From positions 1 to 64,000 of the forward strand of contig NZ_JAGSOY010000021.1 of NCBI RefSeq assembly GCF_018837975.1: 64,000 bases of DNA, written 5' to 3'. The notes under the pieces were generated by a model. That model was not told the DNA's origin. It did no database searches and worked only from the letters and a program-made list of their open reading frames with translations. The stretch comes from Zooshikella harenae. Its GTDB lineage: Bacteria > Pseudomonadota > Gammaproteobacteria > Pseudomonadales > Zooshikellaceae. Numbering within the stretch: position 1 is the first letter of the stretch; each line of letters starts with the position of its first letter. The position numbers and the translations under genes are program-made. Below, piece after piece: positions 16,780 to 26,497 of this stretch.

Positions 16780-17065
16780 ACTCACCTCACCAAACCCTAC
16801 TTCCCTGATTATTATTGTTTACCAGCACGCTAATTATGAGCCTTCCTCTGTACTCACGAGGTATATAAGTGCTGGTGGTATTGTTGTTATTTATCTATTT
16901 AGTATAGGTTGAGGGTTAGACACTAACTTATTATCATTTCGCTAAAAAGCTACAACTGCATGATCAGCGTGTAGGATATATGCCTTATTCCCTACAAATC
17001 CTGCCTTTTAATAAAACAGCTGTCGATCTATTATATTATCCAACCAATGTTAGGATGGTCTAAAA

Positions 17066-17905
17066 GTGCGAATTATCTCATTTAACTGTAATGGCATACG
17101 TGCCCGACTGCATCAGATAAACTCACTGCTCGCCACTTATCAGCCAGATGTGCTTGCATTACAAGAAATTAAGGTGGCTGATGAATTATTTCCGGTTAGC
17201 GAAATTGAAGCGCAAGGTTATCAGGTCGTTTATTTTGGTCAAAAAGGCCATTATGGTGTTGCACTGATCAGCAAGTTAACTGCCCAAGATGTACAGTATG
17301 GCTTTAATGAGTCCCTGCTAACAAGCATGTCTAGTGATACACCTAATGATGAGCGACGACTTATTTCTGCCAGTTTCAACACCCCCGCAGGCCACTCTTT
17401 ACGCTTAATTAACGGCTACTTTCCACAGGGGGAAAGTCGGGAACACCCCAGCAAATTCCCTAATAAGCGCGCCTTTTACCAAGCTTTACAGCATATGCTC
17501 CAGCAACAGCACCAACCTCAAGATTTTCTTGTAGTAGTGGGTGATATGAATGTAGCGCCACTGGATCTGGATATTGGAATTGGTGCAGATAACGCCAAAC
17601 GATGGCTGCGCACTGGCAAGTGCTGCTTTCTTCCTGAAGAGCGTGAATGGTTACAACAGGTAATAAGCTGGGGACTCAATGATTGCTATCGCCATCTTCA
17701 CCCTAACACAGACGATCGATTTAGCTGGTTTGATTATCGTAGCAAAGGCTTTGAGCGAGAACCTAAGCGAGGATTACGCATTGATTTAATATTGGCAACC
17801 TCACCATTGCTCTCACAACTCACTCAATGCCAGATTGACTATGATACACGGGCTATGTCAAAGCCTTCAGACCACTGCCCTGTTATCGCTGATTTTAACA
17901 TTTAA
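17066..17905 (+). CDS. xthA: exodeoxyribonuclease III
   Basis: This 279-residue Mg-dependent AP endonuclease and 3' exonuclease acts in base-excision repair. It uses a GTG start ten bases after TAGGA. The full family signature is present: ISFNCNGIRAR at the N-terminus, LALQEIKVADELFP (catalytic Glu), INGYFPQGES (Tyr), VVGDMNVAPLDLDIG (Asp-x-Asn), RWLRTGKCCFLPEEREW, RFSWFDYRSKGF and KPSDHCPVIADF (Asp-His pair at the C-terminus). It is closest to the E. coli ExoIII subfamily rather than the shorter ExoA type. It is a single-gene unit. Confidence 0.96.
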   Translation: MRIISFNCNGIRARLHQINSLLATYQPDVLALQEIKVADELFPVSEIEAQGYQVVYFGQKGHYGVALISKLTAQDVQYGFNESLLTSMSSDTPNDERRLISASFNTPAGHSLRLINGYFPQGESREHPSKFPNKRAFYQALQHMLQQQHQPQDFLVVVGDMNVAPLDLDIGIGADNAKRWLRTGKCCFLPEEREWLQQVISWGLNDCYRHLHPNTDDRFSWFDYRSKGFEREPKRGLRIDLILATSPLLSQLTQCQIDYDTRAMSKPSDHCPVIADFNI

Positions 17906-18032
17906 ACTTTTGACGTTTAAACAACAGCTGTTTTCATTTTTAATAAGTGATTACAGTTGTAGTATGTACACTTAATAAACAATATTTATAGACCCTTTAT
18001 ACAAGGAACATCATACGAAAGTTGGCAAAAAT

Positions 18033-18071
18033 ACCGCAACCATCTACTTTTTGTATAAGGAATGTTGCGGT
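18033..18071 (+). promoter_or_regulatory. inverted repeat in the leader of the LysR gene
   Basis: ACCGCAAC (18033-18040) pairs with GTTGCGGT (18064-18071), enclosing a T-rich loop. A degenerate direct repeat (TTTATACAAGGAACAT at 17996 and TTTGTATAAGGAATGT at 18050, 12 of 16 bases equal) overlaps it. It may be an operator or a leader hairpin. Confidence 0.35.
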
Positions 18072-18143
18072 TAGATGACGTCGTTTGTCTTACAGCATCG
18101 GGCTTGCACAGAAGTAAAGCAGTTGTTATGCAAGAGGCCGGTC

Positions 18144-19067
18144 ATGAATTTAAGTAAAATCGATCTCAACCTATTTGTTGTCTTTGATGCGATATACACA
18201 GAAGCAAACCTAACCCGCGCTGGGCATATTATTGGTATCACTCAACCAGCCGTCAGTAATGCACTATCTCGGTTACGAGAAATTTTCAATGACCAGCTTT
18301 TCATTAGAACAGCGCATGGCATGGTTCCCACGCCTGTTGCTCAAAATGTTATAGGTGCTGTACGTCAGGCGCTTCAGCTTATCCGCCGCAGTGTACAGCA
18401 GACCGATCAATTTGTGGCTTTAGATTCAGAGCGTCAATACCGTGTCAGCATGGGCGATTTAGTTGAAGCAGTCATTCTTCCCCGCCTATTTGGCAAGCTA
18501 GATGATATGGCACCTCGTGTTAATATCACCAGCATGCCTGTACAACGTCGTGAAGCCACCAAAGAGCTTGCTTCTGGACGCCTCGACTTTGTTATTGATG
18601 CTCCTCTTAATACAGACCCTCAAGTTAAACATGTATCTTTATTTGAAGATAACTATGTCTGTGTAATGCGCCATGATCACCCCCTGGCTAAAGCCTCTAT
18701 CACCAATGAAGAATATCTTTCTTTAAAACATGTACAAATATCCAGTCGTTTTGACAGCCGCGTAGATGAGGTTGATATCGCGCTGGGTCGTCAGGGTATT
18801 AACCGTCAAATTGCCTTAAGCGCCCAGCATTATTTAATGGCCCCCTTGGTAGTCAGACGAAGTAACTTAGCGATGACCGTGCCTGAGCGATTTGCCCGAG
18901 CTTATCCTGATCTACACTGCGTCAACTTACCCTTTAGTGATATTCCTACCATGGAAGCCCACCTTTATTGGCATGAAAGCACTGAACTCGATGCTGCGAG
19001 CCATTGGATGCGTGACTGTATCATTAAGATTTGTAAAGAACTCAGTGCTAATAACACAATGCTGTAG
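18144..19067 (+). CDS. LysR-family transcriptional regulator (NodD/LeuO-like subgroup)
   Basis: The start at 18144 is preferred: AGAGG lies eight bases before it, and MNLSKIDLNLFVVFDAIYTE is the classic beginning of this subgroup. An ATG 23 codons earlier would add an unrelated Cys-containing extension. The 307-residue product has the winged helix-turn-helix (ANLTRAGHIIGITQPAVSNALSRLREIFND, FIRTAHGMVPTP) in residues 1-65 and a periplasmic-binding-protein-like effector domain from about 90 (YRVSMGDLVEAVILPRL). The effector and target are unknown. It reads the same way as the liu operon but has a separate 220-bp gap from liuR, so a direct link to leucine catabolism is not shown. Confidence 0.9.
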   Translation: MNLSKIDLNLFVVFDAIYTEANLTRAGHIIGITQPAVSNALSRLREIFNDQLFIRTAHGMVPTPVAQNVIGAVRQALQLIRRSVQQTDQFVALDSERQYRVSMGDLVEAVILPRLFGKLDDMAPRVNITSMPVQRREATKELASGRLDFVIDAPLNTDPQVKHVSLFEDNYVCVMRHDHPLAKASITNEEYLSLKHVQISSRFDSRVDEVDIALGRQGINRQIALSAQHYLMAPLVVRRSNLAMTVPERFARAYPDLHCVNLPFSDIPTMEAHLYWHESTELDAASHWMRDCIIKICKELSANNTML

Positions 19068-19178
19068 CCCTTATTCAACCTTTCTTACTACCCCTCACTC
19101 ACTTAGCTGTCACAGATAGTTGACACTTTATGTTCTTGTCATAAATCCTGCTGAACTTGCCAATGCTCATATCTAAGG

Positions 19179-19194
19179 TTTACGTTTACGTAAA
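19179..19194. promoter_or_regulatory. probable LiuR operator upstream of liuR
   Basis: TTTACGTTTACGTAAA is a 16-bp palindrome about 96 bases before the liuR start and inside its expected promoter region. MerR-family activators bind such symmetric sites, and published reconstructions of LiuR regulons describe ACGT-containing palindromes of this kind (recalled, not checked). Confidence 0.65.
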
Positions 19195-19289
19195 GGTTAT
19201 ACGTAGTTACCGAAGGTTTCGATTCTCGCTCAATCAGCGTCAACTGAACAAACTGTTGCAAACGCCCATAAATCACAACCATAAAAACA

Positions 19290-19715
19290 ATGAATCATTT
19301 AGAGTCAGAGACTTACAGTATTTCTGAGTTAGCCAAGGCGTACTGTGTTACCCCACGGACCATTCGATTTTATGAAGATAAAGGGCTACTTAACCCTCAG
19401 CGAGATGGAAATCGACGCATTTACAGCAATAAGGATAGAGTCACGTTAAAGCTTATCCTTCGAGGTAAGCGATTAGGATTCTCCCTCGATGAATGCTTGG
19501 AGCTCATCAATATGTATGACCCAGCAACAGACAACCGTAAACAGCTTCAGCATTTTCTAGTGGCAATCGACCAACGTCAGATACAACTCGCCCACCAGCT
19601 TGACGATATCAAAGTCATGCAGGAGGAGCTCTCTGCAGCTAAAGCACGTTGTCTGGCAGCTCTAGCCAAACAGCAAGGCATCATCACCCCTTCATCTACG
19701 CATCATAATAAATAA
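19290..19715 (+). CDS. liuR: MerR-family regulator of the leucine/isovalerate degradation operon
   Basis: This 141-residue regulator has an N-terminal MerR helix-turn-helix ([26 protein letters not shown], then [27 protein letters not shown]), followed by a coiled dimer helix ([28 protein letters not shown]). No metal-binding cysteines in the MerR positions are seen; one Cys near the end is isolated. Position directly in front of liuA, 16 bases apart on the same strand, matches LiuR of Pseudomonas and Shewanella, which controls branched-chain amino acid breakdown. It is probably autoregulated through the palindrome at 19179. Confidence 0.9.
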   Translation: MNHLESETYSISELAKAYCVTPRTIRFYEDKGLLNPQRDGNRRIYSNKDRVTLKLILRGKRLGFSLDECLELINMYDPATDNRKQLQHFLVAIDQRQIQLAHQLDDIKVMQEELSAAKARCLAALAKQQGIITPSSTHHNK

Positions 19716-19731
19716 GATAAAGGACCTTACT

Positions 19732-20901
19732 ATGCATACCTGTTATCCCACCCTGAACTTTGCACTTGGTGAAACGATGGATCTGCTTCGCTCTCAGGTG
19801 TATCAATTTACCCAAAAAGAAATCACCCCCTTAGCGGATAGTATTGACCGCGACAATGCCTTTCCTAAAGGGTTATGGACCAAGTTAGGTGATCTCGGTT
19901 TACTGGGTATTACTGTTGAGGAAAGTTTAGGGGGAAGCGGTATGGGCTATCTGGCCCATGCTATTGCGATGGAGGAAATTAGCCGTGGCTCAGCATCAGT
20001 AGGCTTAAGTTATGGTGCACACTCCAATCTTTGTGTTAACCAAATTCGTCGTAACGGCACACCAGAGCAGCGACAGCGCTACCTCCCCAAACTGATCAGT
20101 GGTGATTATGTCGGGGCTCTAGCTATGAGCGAACCGAATGCAGGTTCAGATGTTGTCAGCATGAAGTTGACCGCTAAGCGCGAAGGTGATCATTTCCGAC
20201 TCAATGGTAACAAAATGTGGATTACCAATGGCCCTGATGCCCAAACCTATGTGGTCTATGCCAAAACCGCTAAGGATAAAGGCCCTCGAGGCATTACTGC
20301 ATTTATCGTCGAACGAGGTTTTGCAGGCTTTAGTCAGGCACAGAAGCTGGATAAGTTAGGTATGCGTGGCTCCAACACCTGTGAGCTGGTTTTTCAGGAT
20401 TGTATGGTGCCTGCCACCAATATCCTTGGCAAAGAAAATGAAGGCGTCAAAGTCCTTATGAGTGGCCTGGACTATGAGCGTGTGGTTCTGGCCGCAGGCC
20501 CAGTGGGTATCATGCAAGCTTGCCTTGATGTGGTGATACCTTACACTCACCAACGTCATCAGTTTGGGCAAGCTATTGGCGAGTTTCAGCTCATCCAAGG
20601 CAAAGTAGCTGATATGTATACCACGCTAAATGCCTGCCGTGCCTACCTTTATACCGTGGCCCAAGCCTGTGACCGTGGCGAAACAACCCGAACTGATGCG
20701 GCAGGCGTCATTCTTTATTGCGCAGAAAAAGCAACTCAAATGGCGCTTGATGCCATACAAATCCTGGGTGGTAATGGTTATATCAATGATTACCCCACTG
20801 GCCGACTGCTTAGAGATGCCAAACTTTATGAGATTGGCGCTGGTACCTCTGAAATTCGTCGCATGTTGATTGGCCGTGAGCTGTTTGAACATTCTAAGTA
20901 A
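19732..20901 (+). CDS. liuA: isovaleryl-CoA dehydrogenase
   Basis: This 389-residue FAD enzyme oxidises isovaleryl-CoA to 3-methylcrotonyl-CoA, passing electrons to ETF. It has the acyl-CoA dehydrogenase core: [21 protein letters not shown] (flavin site), [73 protein letters not shown]. The catalytic glutamate has the isovaleryl-CoA position, in [16 protein letters not shown], rather than the C-terminal position of most acyl-CoA dehydrogenases; this is what assigns the substrate. A strong AAGGA precedes the start. It is the first structural gene of the liu operon. Confidence 0.95.
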   Translation: MHTCYPTLNFALGETMDLLRSQVYQFTQKEITPLADSIDRDNAFPKGLWTKLGDLGLLGITVEESLGGSGMGYLAHAIAMEEISRGSASVGLSYGAHSNLCVNQIRRNGTPEQRQRYLPKLISGDYVGALAMSEPNAGSDVVSMKLTAKREGDHFRLNGNKMWITNGPDAQTYVVYAKTAKDKGPRGITAFIVERGFAGFSQAQKLDKLGMRGSNTCELVFQDCMVPATNILGKENEGVKVLMSGLDYERVVLAAGPVGIMQACLDVVIPYTHQRHQFGQAIGEFQLIQGKVADMYTTLNACRAYLYTVAQACDRGETTRTDAAGVILYCAEKATQMALDAIQILGGNGYINDYPTGRLLRDAKLYEIGAGTSEIRRMLIGRELFEHSK

Positions 20902-21029
20902 GTGCTTGAAGTAAGACACCACTTCATTCAGCAAAAGAAGAATAAGAAAAGAAGTACATACCTGACTGATTGGCTGACGACTAATTTGGTCAGGTGATAT
21001 GGAATTTCACAGTAAGGATATCCAAAGTT

Positions 21030-22637
21030 ATGTCTGTTATTACCAGCCAGCTTGATACCCAAAGTGATACGTACCGACGCTATAGTGACTACCATCAACA
21101 ACTCACGCTGACCTTAAAAACCCGTCTGGCGTCCATCACTGAAGGTGGTGGGCCAAAGGCTATGGCCCGCCACCAAGCACGAGGCAAACTACCTGCTCGT
21201 GAGCGCATCAATCACTTACTGGATAGCCGTAGCCCCTTCTTAGAAATTGGCCAGTTTGCAGCTTGGGAAGTCTACGACGAGGCAGTGCCTGCAGCGGGAA
21301 TTATTGCTGGTATCGGTCAGGTAGCCGGTATTGAGTGTATGATTATTGCCAACGATGCAACTGTTAAAGGGGGAAGCTACTACCCCTTAACCGTCAAAAA
21401 GCATCTACGCGCTCAAGAGATTGCCGCACAAAACCACCTACCTTGTATTTACTTAGTTGACTCTGGTGGTGCCAACCTGCCACGCCAAGCTGAAGTATTT
21501 CCTGACCGAGACCACTTTGGTCGTATTTTCTTTAACCAAGCGCGAATGTCAGCCCAGGGTATTCCACAAATCGCTGTGGTGATGGGGTCCTGTACAGCAG
21601 GTGGTGCGTATGTGCCTGCAATGGCTGACGAAAGCATTATAGTGAAACAACAGGGTACTATTTTCTTGGCTGGACCACCTTTGGTTAAAGCCGCCACGGG
21701 TGAAACCGTCACGGCTGAGGCGCTAGGTGGCGCAGATACCCACTGTAAACTTTCAGGGGTAACAGACTACTACGCCGAAAATGACGAGCATGCATTACAA
21801 CTGGCTCGCCAGTGTGTTGCTCAACTCAATCGGCCTACCAAGGCAACGCTGGATATTATGCCTGTTGAGCCTCCCTTGTATCCTGCTGAAGAGCTATACG
21901 GCATCATTCCTGATGACAGCCGTAAACCCTTTGATGTCCGAGAAATCATTACCCGCTTAGTCGATGGCTCAGTTTTTGATGAATTCAAGCGCTTATTCGG
22001 AACAACATTAGTCTGTGGCTTTGCTCGGCTATGGGGATATCCCATTGGCATTCTGGCCAACAATGGCGTGCTGTTTTCTGAGTCAGCTCAGAAGGGTGCC
22101 CATTTTATTCAACTTTGCTGCCAACGCGGCATTCCACTGCTGTTTTTACAGAACATTACGGGCTTTATGGTTGGCCGCCAGTATGAAAGCGAAGGTATCG
22201 CCAAACATGGGGCTAAGCTAGTTAATGCTGTGGCCTGCGCAAACGTACCCAAGCTTACTGTGATCATTGGTGGTAGTTATGGTGCAGGCAACTATGGCAT
22301 GTGTGGCCGTGCTTATGATCCTCGCTTTCTGTGGTTATGGCCCAATGCCCGCATCTCAGTGATGGGGGGAGAACAAGCGGCTGACGTCTTAGTTCAAATA
22401 AAAGAGGCTGCCCTTAGTAAACGTCAGCAGAGCTGGCCTCAAGCTGAGCGTGATAGCTACCGAACTGAACTAGTCGCCGAGTATGAACACCAGGCCTGCG
22501 CCTATTACGCCAGTGCCCGCCTATGGGATGATGGCATCATCGACCCAGCCCAAACCAGGACAGTACTCGGACTGAGTTTATCTACCTGTCTTAATGCCCC
22601 TATTTCTAACAGCCAGTTTGGCATCTTTCGAATGTAA
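21030..22637 (+). CDS. liuB: methylcrotonyl-CoA carboxylase, beta (carboxyltransferase) subunit
   Basis: The start chosen is ATG at 21030 after AGTAAGGA; a GTG 12 codons upstream lacks support. The 535-residue product transfers CO2 from carboxybiotin to 3-methylcrotonyl-CoA. The two crotonase-like halves are clear: the N-half has [53 protein letters not shown]; the C-half has [68 protein letters not shown] and [10 protein letters not shown] are typical of MCC rather than propionyl-CoA carboxylase. It works as a complex with LiuD, encoded two genes downstream. Confidence 0.95.
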   Translation: MSVITSQLDTQSDTYRRYSDYHQQLTLTLKTRLASITEGGGPKAMARHQARGKLPARERINHLLDSRSPFLEIGQFAAWEVYDEAVPAAGIIAGIGQVAGIECMIIANDATVKGGSYYPLTVKKHLRAQEIAAQNHLPCIYLVDSGGANLPRQAEVFPDRDHFGRIFFNQARMSAQGIPQIAVVMGSCTAGGAYVPAMADESIIVKQQGTIFLAGPPLVKAATGETVTAEALGGADTHCKLSGVTDYYAENDEHALQLARQCVAQLNRPTKATLDIMPVEPPLYPAEELYGIIPDDSRKPFDVREIITRLVDGSVFDEFKRLFGTTLVCGFARLWGYPIGILANNGVLFSESAQKGAHFIQLCCQRGIPLLFLQNITGFMVGRQYESEGIAKHGAKLVNAVACANVPKLTVIIGGSYGAGNYGMCGRAYDPRFLWLWPNARISVMGGEQAADVLVQIKEAALSKRQQSWPQAERDSYRTELVAEYEHQACAYYASARLWDDGIIDPAQTRTVLGLSLSTCLNAPISNSQFGIFRM

Positions 22638-22646
22638 GGAGTTGTC

Positions 22647-23510
22647 ATGGAAGCGCTCTATTCATCTGCCTATTTACAAGTCACTTGCCGTAAAGATGGC
22701 GTTGCCACCCTTACTTTAAGCCGGTCTCAAGTCCACAACGCCTTTGATGACACCATGATTGCTGAGCTCATTACGCAACTACAGGCGCTGGCTGCACACC
22801 CCCAAATCAGATTATTAATCATTAATGGTGAAGGAAAACACTTTAGTGCAGGTGCAGACCTGACCTGGATGCAACGTATGGCCTCTGCTACCCATCAAGA
22901 TAATATGGCAGATGCGGGCCAACTTGCTACCCTGCTACAAACCGTTAATGACTTCCCTCACCCAGTTATCGGCCAGGTTCATGGCGCTGCCTATGGTGGT
23001 GCTGTTGGTTTAGTGGCCTGCTGTGATATTGCTGTGGCAACGCCCAAGGCTTCTTTTTGCCTAAGTGAAGTTAAGCTGGGGCTAGTGCCCGCAGTTATAA
23101 GTCCTTATGTGATTCAGGCGATTGGCCCTCGAGCAGCACGACGCTATTTTCTCACCGCAGAAAGCTTTGATGCTGTTATCGCAGAACAACTAGGACTCGT
23201 TCACTTAGTCTGTGAAGCTGATGAGCTTGCCACCACCACTGAGCGTTTTATTCAACGCTTACTGAATAACGGACCTCATGCTTTACAGGCAGCGAAACAG
23301 TTAATTGCCAATGTGGCTTACCACCCCATTTCACCTGAATTGGTGCGCTATACCCAACAGTTAATCGCAGACATTCGCACCTCTGCTGAAGGGCAAGAAG
23401 GTATGCAAGCCTTTCTCACCAAACGACCTCCTGAGTGGCACCTCAACGAACATGCAAAAGTAGCTCAAGGCCAACCTGAAAACGACTCAAACACGGCGAG
23501 GTCTGAATAA
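22647..23510 (+). CDS. liuC: 3-methylglutaconyl-CoA hydratase
   Basis: This 287-residue crotonase-family enzyme hydrates 3-methylglutaconyl-CoA to HMG-CoA. Oxyanion-hole motifs are GKHFSAGADLTWMQRM and VHGAAYGGAVGLVACCDIAVA; FCLSEVKLGLVPAVISPYVIQAIG is the catalytic-Glu region typical of methylglutaconyl-CoA hydratases (LiuC/AUH). TAAGGAG lies seven bases before the ATG, ten bases after the liuB stop. The last ~25 residues are polar and variable. Its stop overlaps the liuD start by one base (TAATG), which points to coupled translation. Confidence 0.94.
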   Translation: MEALYSSAYLQVTCRKDGVATLTLSRSQVHNAFDDTMIAELITQLQALAAHPQIRLLIINGEGKHFSAGADLTWMQRMASATHQDNMADAGQLATLLQTVNDFPHPVIGQVHGAAYGGAVGLVACCDIAVATPKASFCLSEVKLGLVPAVISPYVIQAIGPRAARRYFLTAESFDAVIAEQLGLVHLVCEADELATTTERFIQRLLNNGPHALQAAKQLIANVAYHPISPELVRYTQQLIADIRTSAEGQEGMQAFLTKRPPEWHLNEHAKVAQGQPENDSNTARSE

Positions 23511-25537
23511 TGCGTACACTCTTGATAGCCAACCGCGGTGAAATAGCCTGTCGCATTATCCATACAGCCCAAGCAATGGGTATACGCTGCGTTGCAGTTT
23601 ACTCATCAGCAGACCAACATGCCCTTCATGTTCAATTAGCGGATGAAGCTTATGCTCTGGGTCCTGCTCCTGCTTCAGAAAGCTACCTGAACAGTAAGAA
23701 AATTATAGCAATTGCCAAACAGGCTGAAGCTGAAGCTATTCACCCAGGTTATGGCTTTTTATCCGAAAATGCTGATTTTGCTGCAGCTTGCCAACAAGCA
23801 GGCATCACTTTTGTCGGTCCCCCTGCGCAAGCCATCAGTATCATGGGCAGCAAGCAGGCTGCTAAACAACACTTACAAAAGGCCGACGTGCCTTTGCTAC
23901 CAGGCTATCATGGGCAGGATCAATCACTCGCGGCCTTTCAGCAAAGTGCTCAAGAAATTGGCTATCCGGTACTACTTAAAGCTGCTGCTGGTGGTGGTGG
24001 TAAAGGCATGCGTATCGTTCATCAATCCAGTGAACTCGCCACTGAAATGGCCGCAGCACAACGCGAAGCCCAAAAGAGCTTTGGCGACGATACCTTACTC
24101 CTGGAAAAATACCTTGCCCAACCACGACACATTGAAGTCCAGATTTTCATGGATCAACAAGGGCATGGCGTGTCTCTGTTCGAGCGAGACTGTTCCCTGC
24201 AACGTCGTCACCAAAAAATCGTTGAAGAAGCCCCCGCTCCAGGCTTATCCGCAAAATTACGTGAGCGAATGGGTGAAGCAGCACTTCGCGCCGCCAAAGC
24301 CATTGGCTATATCGGCGCAGGAACTGTTGAGTTCTTAGTCTGTAAAGATGAGCAGTTCTACTTCATGGAGATGAATACTCGCCTACAGGTTGAGCATCCT
24401 GTGACGGAAATGATAACAAAGCAAGATTTGGTGGAATGGCAACTACTCATCGCTCAGGGTGAGCATCTCCCCTGTCGTCAACAGCAATTGGCTATTAACG
24501 GTCATGCCATAGAACTGCGCTTATATGCGGAAAACCCTCAACAAGGCTTCTTGCCCGCAACAGGAACCATTACCCACTTAGCCTGGCCCGAAATAAGCCA
24601 TTTGCGCATTGATACTGGTATTCAGCAAGGTGATGAAATTAGCATTCATTATGACCCACTCTTAGCCAAAATTATTAGTTGGGGAGCCACACGTCCAGCC
24701 GCAATACAACGCCTGCAACAGGCACTCAGTAAACTGCAGTTATGGGGTATAACCACCAACCAAGGGTTCTTATATCGTCTATTACAGCAACCTGAAGTAT
24801 GTCATGGCCAAACAGATACCCAGTATGTTGAGCGTGTAGTTTCAAGCATTCAACAGCCGTCTGACCAGCACCGGAATATCGCCCTTATAGGAGCTGCTAT
24901 CGCCTGGCTCGATGCGCCACGCTCCCCTGTTCACTACCAAACAACAGACCCTTATTCTCCATGGCGTAGTAACCATGCCTGGCGCTTAAATCAACCAAAC
25001 TTGCTGACGTTAACCCTGCATCACGGGCAGCAGGCTTTTACCATAGCGATGCGTGAAATTGATGCTCAAACGCTGGAAGTTGCCTTAGCCGAAGAATCTC
25101 AGGCATACCACTTCTGGCGAAAAGGTAATGTCATTACATTACAGACTACTGACCAACATCGACATTCTCTCATTACTCACTATCAGCTGGGGACATTAGG
25201 TGATGCCTCGATTAAGGTGCAATGTGCTGGCGAATGGTTTCACTTTCAACAACAGCGTCATCACCAATCAGCAGAAGATGAAACTGGCTCGGAGCTAACA
25301 GCTCCTATGCCTGGCAGCGTTGTTGCACTATTGGTAAAAACGGGGGATGCAGTAACCAAAAACACCCCCTTACTGATCTTAGAAGCCATGAAAATGGAAC
25401 ACACCATCAGAGCGCCCGCTGCTGGGAAAGTCACACGCTTTCACTGCCAACCTGGCGCATTAGTGACTGCCGGCTTTGAGCTACTGGATTTTGAAAGGGA
25501 AGATGTTGAGTCTTCAGACAGTGAGGTAACAGCATGA
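23510..25537 (+). CDS. liuD: methylcrotonyl-CoA carboxylase, alpha (biotin) subunit
   Basis: This 675-residue protein combines, in order, the biotin carboxylase N-domain (LLIANRGEIACRIIHTAQ), the ATP-grasp domain (LKAAAGGGGKGMRIVH, QRREAQ-like segment, VEEAPAPGLS, MEMNTRLQVEHPVTEMITKQDLVEWQ), a biotin carboxylase C-domain (RLYAENPQQGFLPATG, DPLLAKIISWG), a BT-like linker, and a biotinyl domain with the attachment lysine in LEAMKMEHTI (about Lys 628). Length and domain order are those of MCC alpha. Start overlaps the liuC stop, and its own stop overlaps the liuE start (ATGA), so the operon is tightly coupled. Confidence 0.95.
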   Translation: MRTLLIANRGEIACRIIHTAQAMGIRCVAVYSSADQHALHVQLADEAYALGPAPASESYLNSKKIIAIAKQAEAEAIHPGYGFLSENADFAAACQQAGITFVGPPAQAISIMGSKQAAKQHLQKADVPLLPGYHGQDQSLAAFQQSAQEIGYPVLLKAAAGGGGKGMRIVHQSSELATEMAAAQREAQKSFGDDTLLLEKYLAQPRHIEVQIFMDQQGHGVSLFERDCSLQRRHQKIVEEAPAPGLSAKLRERMGEAALRAAKAIGYIGAGTVEFLVCKDEQFYFMEMNTRLQVEHPVTEMITKQDLVEWQLLIAQGEHLPCRQQQLAINGHAIELRLYAENPQQGFLPATGTITHLAWPEISHLRIDTGIQQGDEISIHYDPLLAKIISWGATRPAAIQRLQQALSKLQLWGITTNQGFLYRLLQQPEVCHGQTDTQYVERVVSSIQQPSDQHRNIALIGAAIAWLDAPRSPVHYQTTDPYSPWRSNHAWRLNQPNLLTLTLHHGQQAFTIAMREIDAQTLEVALAEESQAYHFWRKGNVITLQTTDQHRHSLITHYQLGTLGDASIKVQCAGEWFHFQQQRHHQSAEDETGSELTAPMPGSVVALLVKTGDAVTKNTPLLILEAMKMEHTIRAPAAGKVTRFHCQPGALVTAGFELLDFEREDVESSDSEVTA

Positions 25538-26445
25538 GCTTACCTAGTCATGTTCGTATTGTGGAAGTTGGTCCTCGGGATGGCTTACAAAACGAGCCAA
25601 ACTCATTACCCATATCACTAAAATGCCAGCTTATTGAGCAGCTTGTTTCAACAGGTATCAGACATATTGAAACGGGTAGTTTTGTTTCGCCCAAATGGGT
25701 TCCTCAAATGGCTGATACTGAACAGGTCATGCAGCAACTGCAACGCTCACCCGAGGTGATCTACAGTGTGTTAACACCGAATCTTCGCGGATTTGAGCGA
25801 GCACTGAACTGTCAACCCAATGAAATCGCTGTATTTGCAGCCGCCAGTGAAGCATTTAGCAAGCATAATATTAACTGCTCAATTGCCGAAAGCCTGGAAC
25901 GTTTTATCCCACTGATTGATAAAGCAAAAGCCCAAAAGCTGCGGGTCAGAGGTTATATCTCCTGTACTGTGGGATGTCCTTACACTGGTGATATTACGCC
26001 CCAACAAGTCGCCTGGGTTGCCCAACAGTTAAACGAAATGGGGTGTGATGAAATCTCACTGGGTGATACGATTGGCGCGGGCAACCCATTAGCCTGTAAA
26101 CGGATGTTAGCTGCTGTCGCACACTATGTGCCTCTTTCTCAGCTCGCTGTGCATTTTCATGATACTTATGGGCAAGCACTGGCCAACATCTACGCCATGC
26201 TTGAGGAAGGGATTGCCATTGTAGATAGTGCTATCGCCGGGCTGGGAGGGTGTCCCTATGCCCAGGGAGCCAGCGGCAATGTAGCCACTGAGGATGTAGT
26301 GTATCTGCTAAATGGATTAGGGATTCAATCCAATATTGACCTTTCATCACTCATAACGGTCAGTCACTGGATTTGCCAACAACTTAATCGCCCCAATCAG
26401 AGCAAGGTTGCACGTGCACTCTATTCTCAGCTAAAAAAATCATGA
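25534..26445 (+). CDS. liuE: hydroxymethylglutaryl-CoA lyase
   Basis: This 303-residue TIM-barrel enzyme splits HMG-CoA to acetyl-CoA and acetoacetate, the last step of leucine breakdown. Signatures are VEVGPRDGLQNEPN at the N-terminus (metal and acid residues), ETGSFVSPKWVPQMAD, SCTVGCPYTGDI, SLGDTIGAGNP, VHFHDTYGQALANIYAML (His-x-His metal pair) and the catalytic-loop Cys in GLGGCPYAQGASGNVATEDV. The start overlaps liuD by four bases. Its acetoacetate product is the substrate of the acetoacetyl-CoA synthetase gene 52 bases downstream. Confidence 0.96.
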   Translation: MSLPSHVRIVEVGPRDGLQNEPNSLPISLKCQLIEQLVSTGIRHIETGSFVSPKWVPQMADTEQVMQQLQRSPEVIYSVLTPNLRGFERALNCQPNEIAVFAAASEAFSKHNINCSIAESLERFIPLIDKAKAQKLRVRGYISCTVGCPYTGDITPQQVAWVAQQLNEMGCDEISLGDTIGAGNPLACKRMLAAVAHYVPLSQLAVHFHDTYGQALANIYAMLEEGIAIVDSAIAGLGGCPYAQGASGNVATEDVVYLLNGLGIQSNIDLSSLITVSHWICQQLNRPNQSKVARALYSQLKKS

Positions 26446-26497
26446 TATGACCCGCTAGCGTAACAATAAAAATCAAATGTACGACATTGGGATGATT

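Noticed and set aside
12694-17063. Near-identical 19-base strings CAATGTT(G/A)GGATGGTCTAA at 12694 and 17045
   Set aside because: One mismatch over 19 bases between two places in 64 kb is about what chance allows, and the contexts differ (a convergent gap and the xthA start). No extension of the match.
20960-20994. ACCTGAC/GTCAGGT inverted repeat between liuA and liuB
   Set aside because: The 7-bp stem with a long loop and no T tract is weak; liuB has its own binding site and the operon likely reads through.
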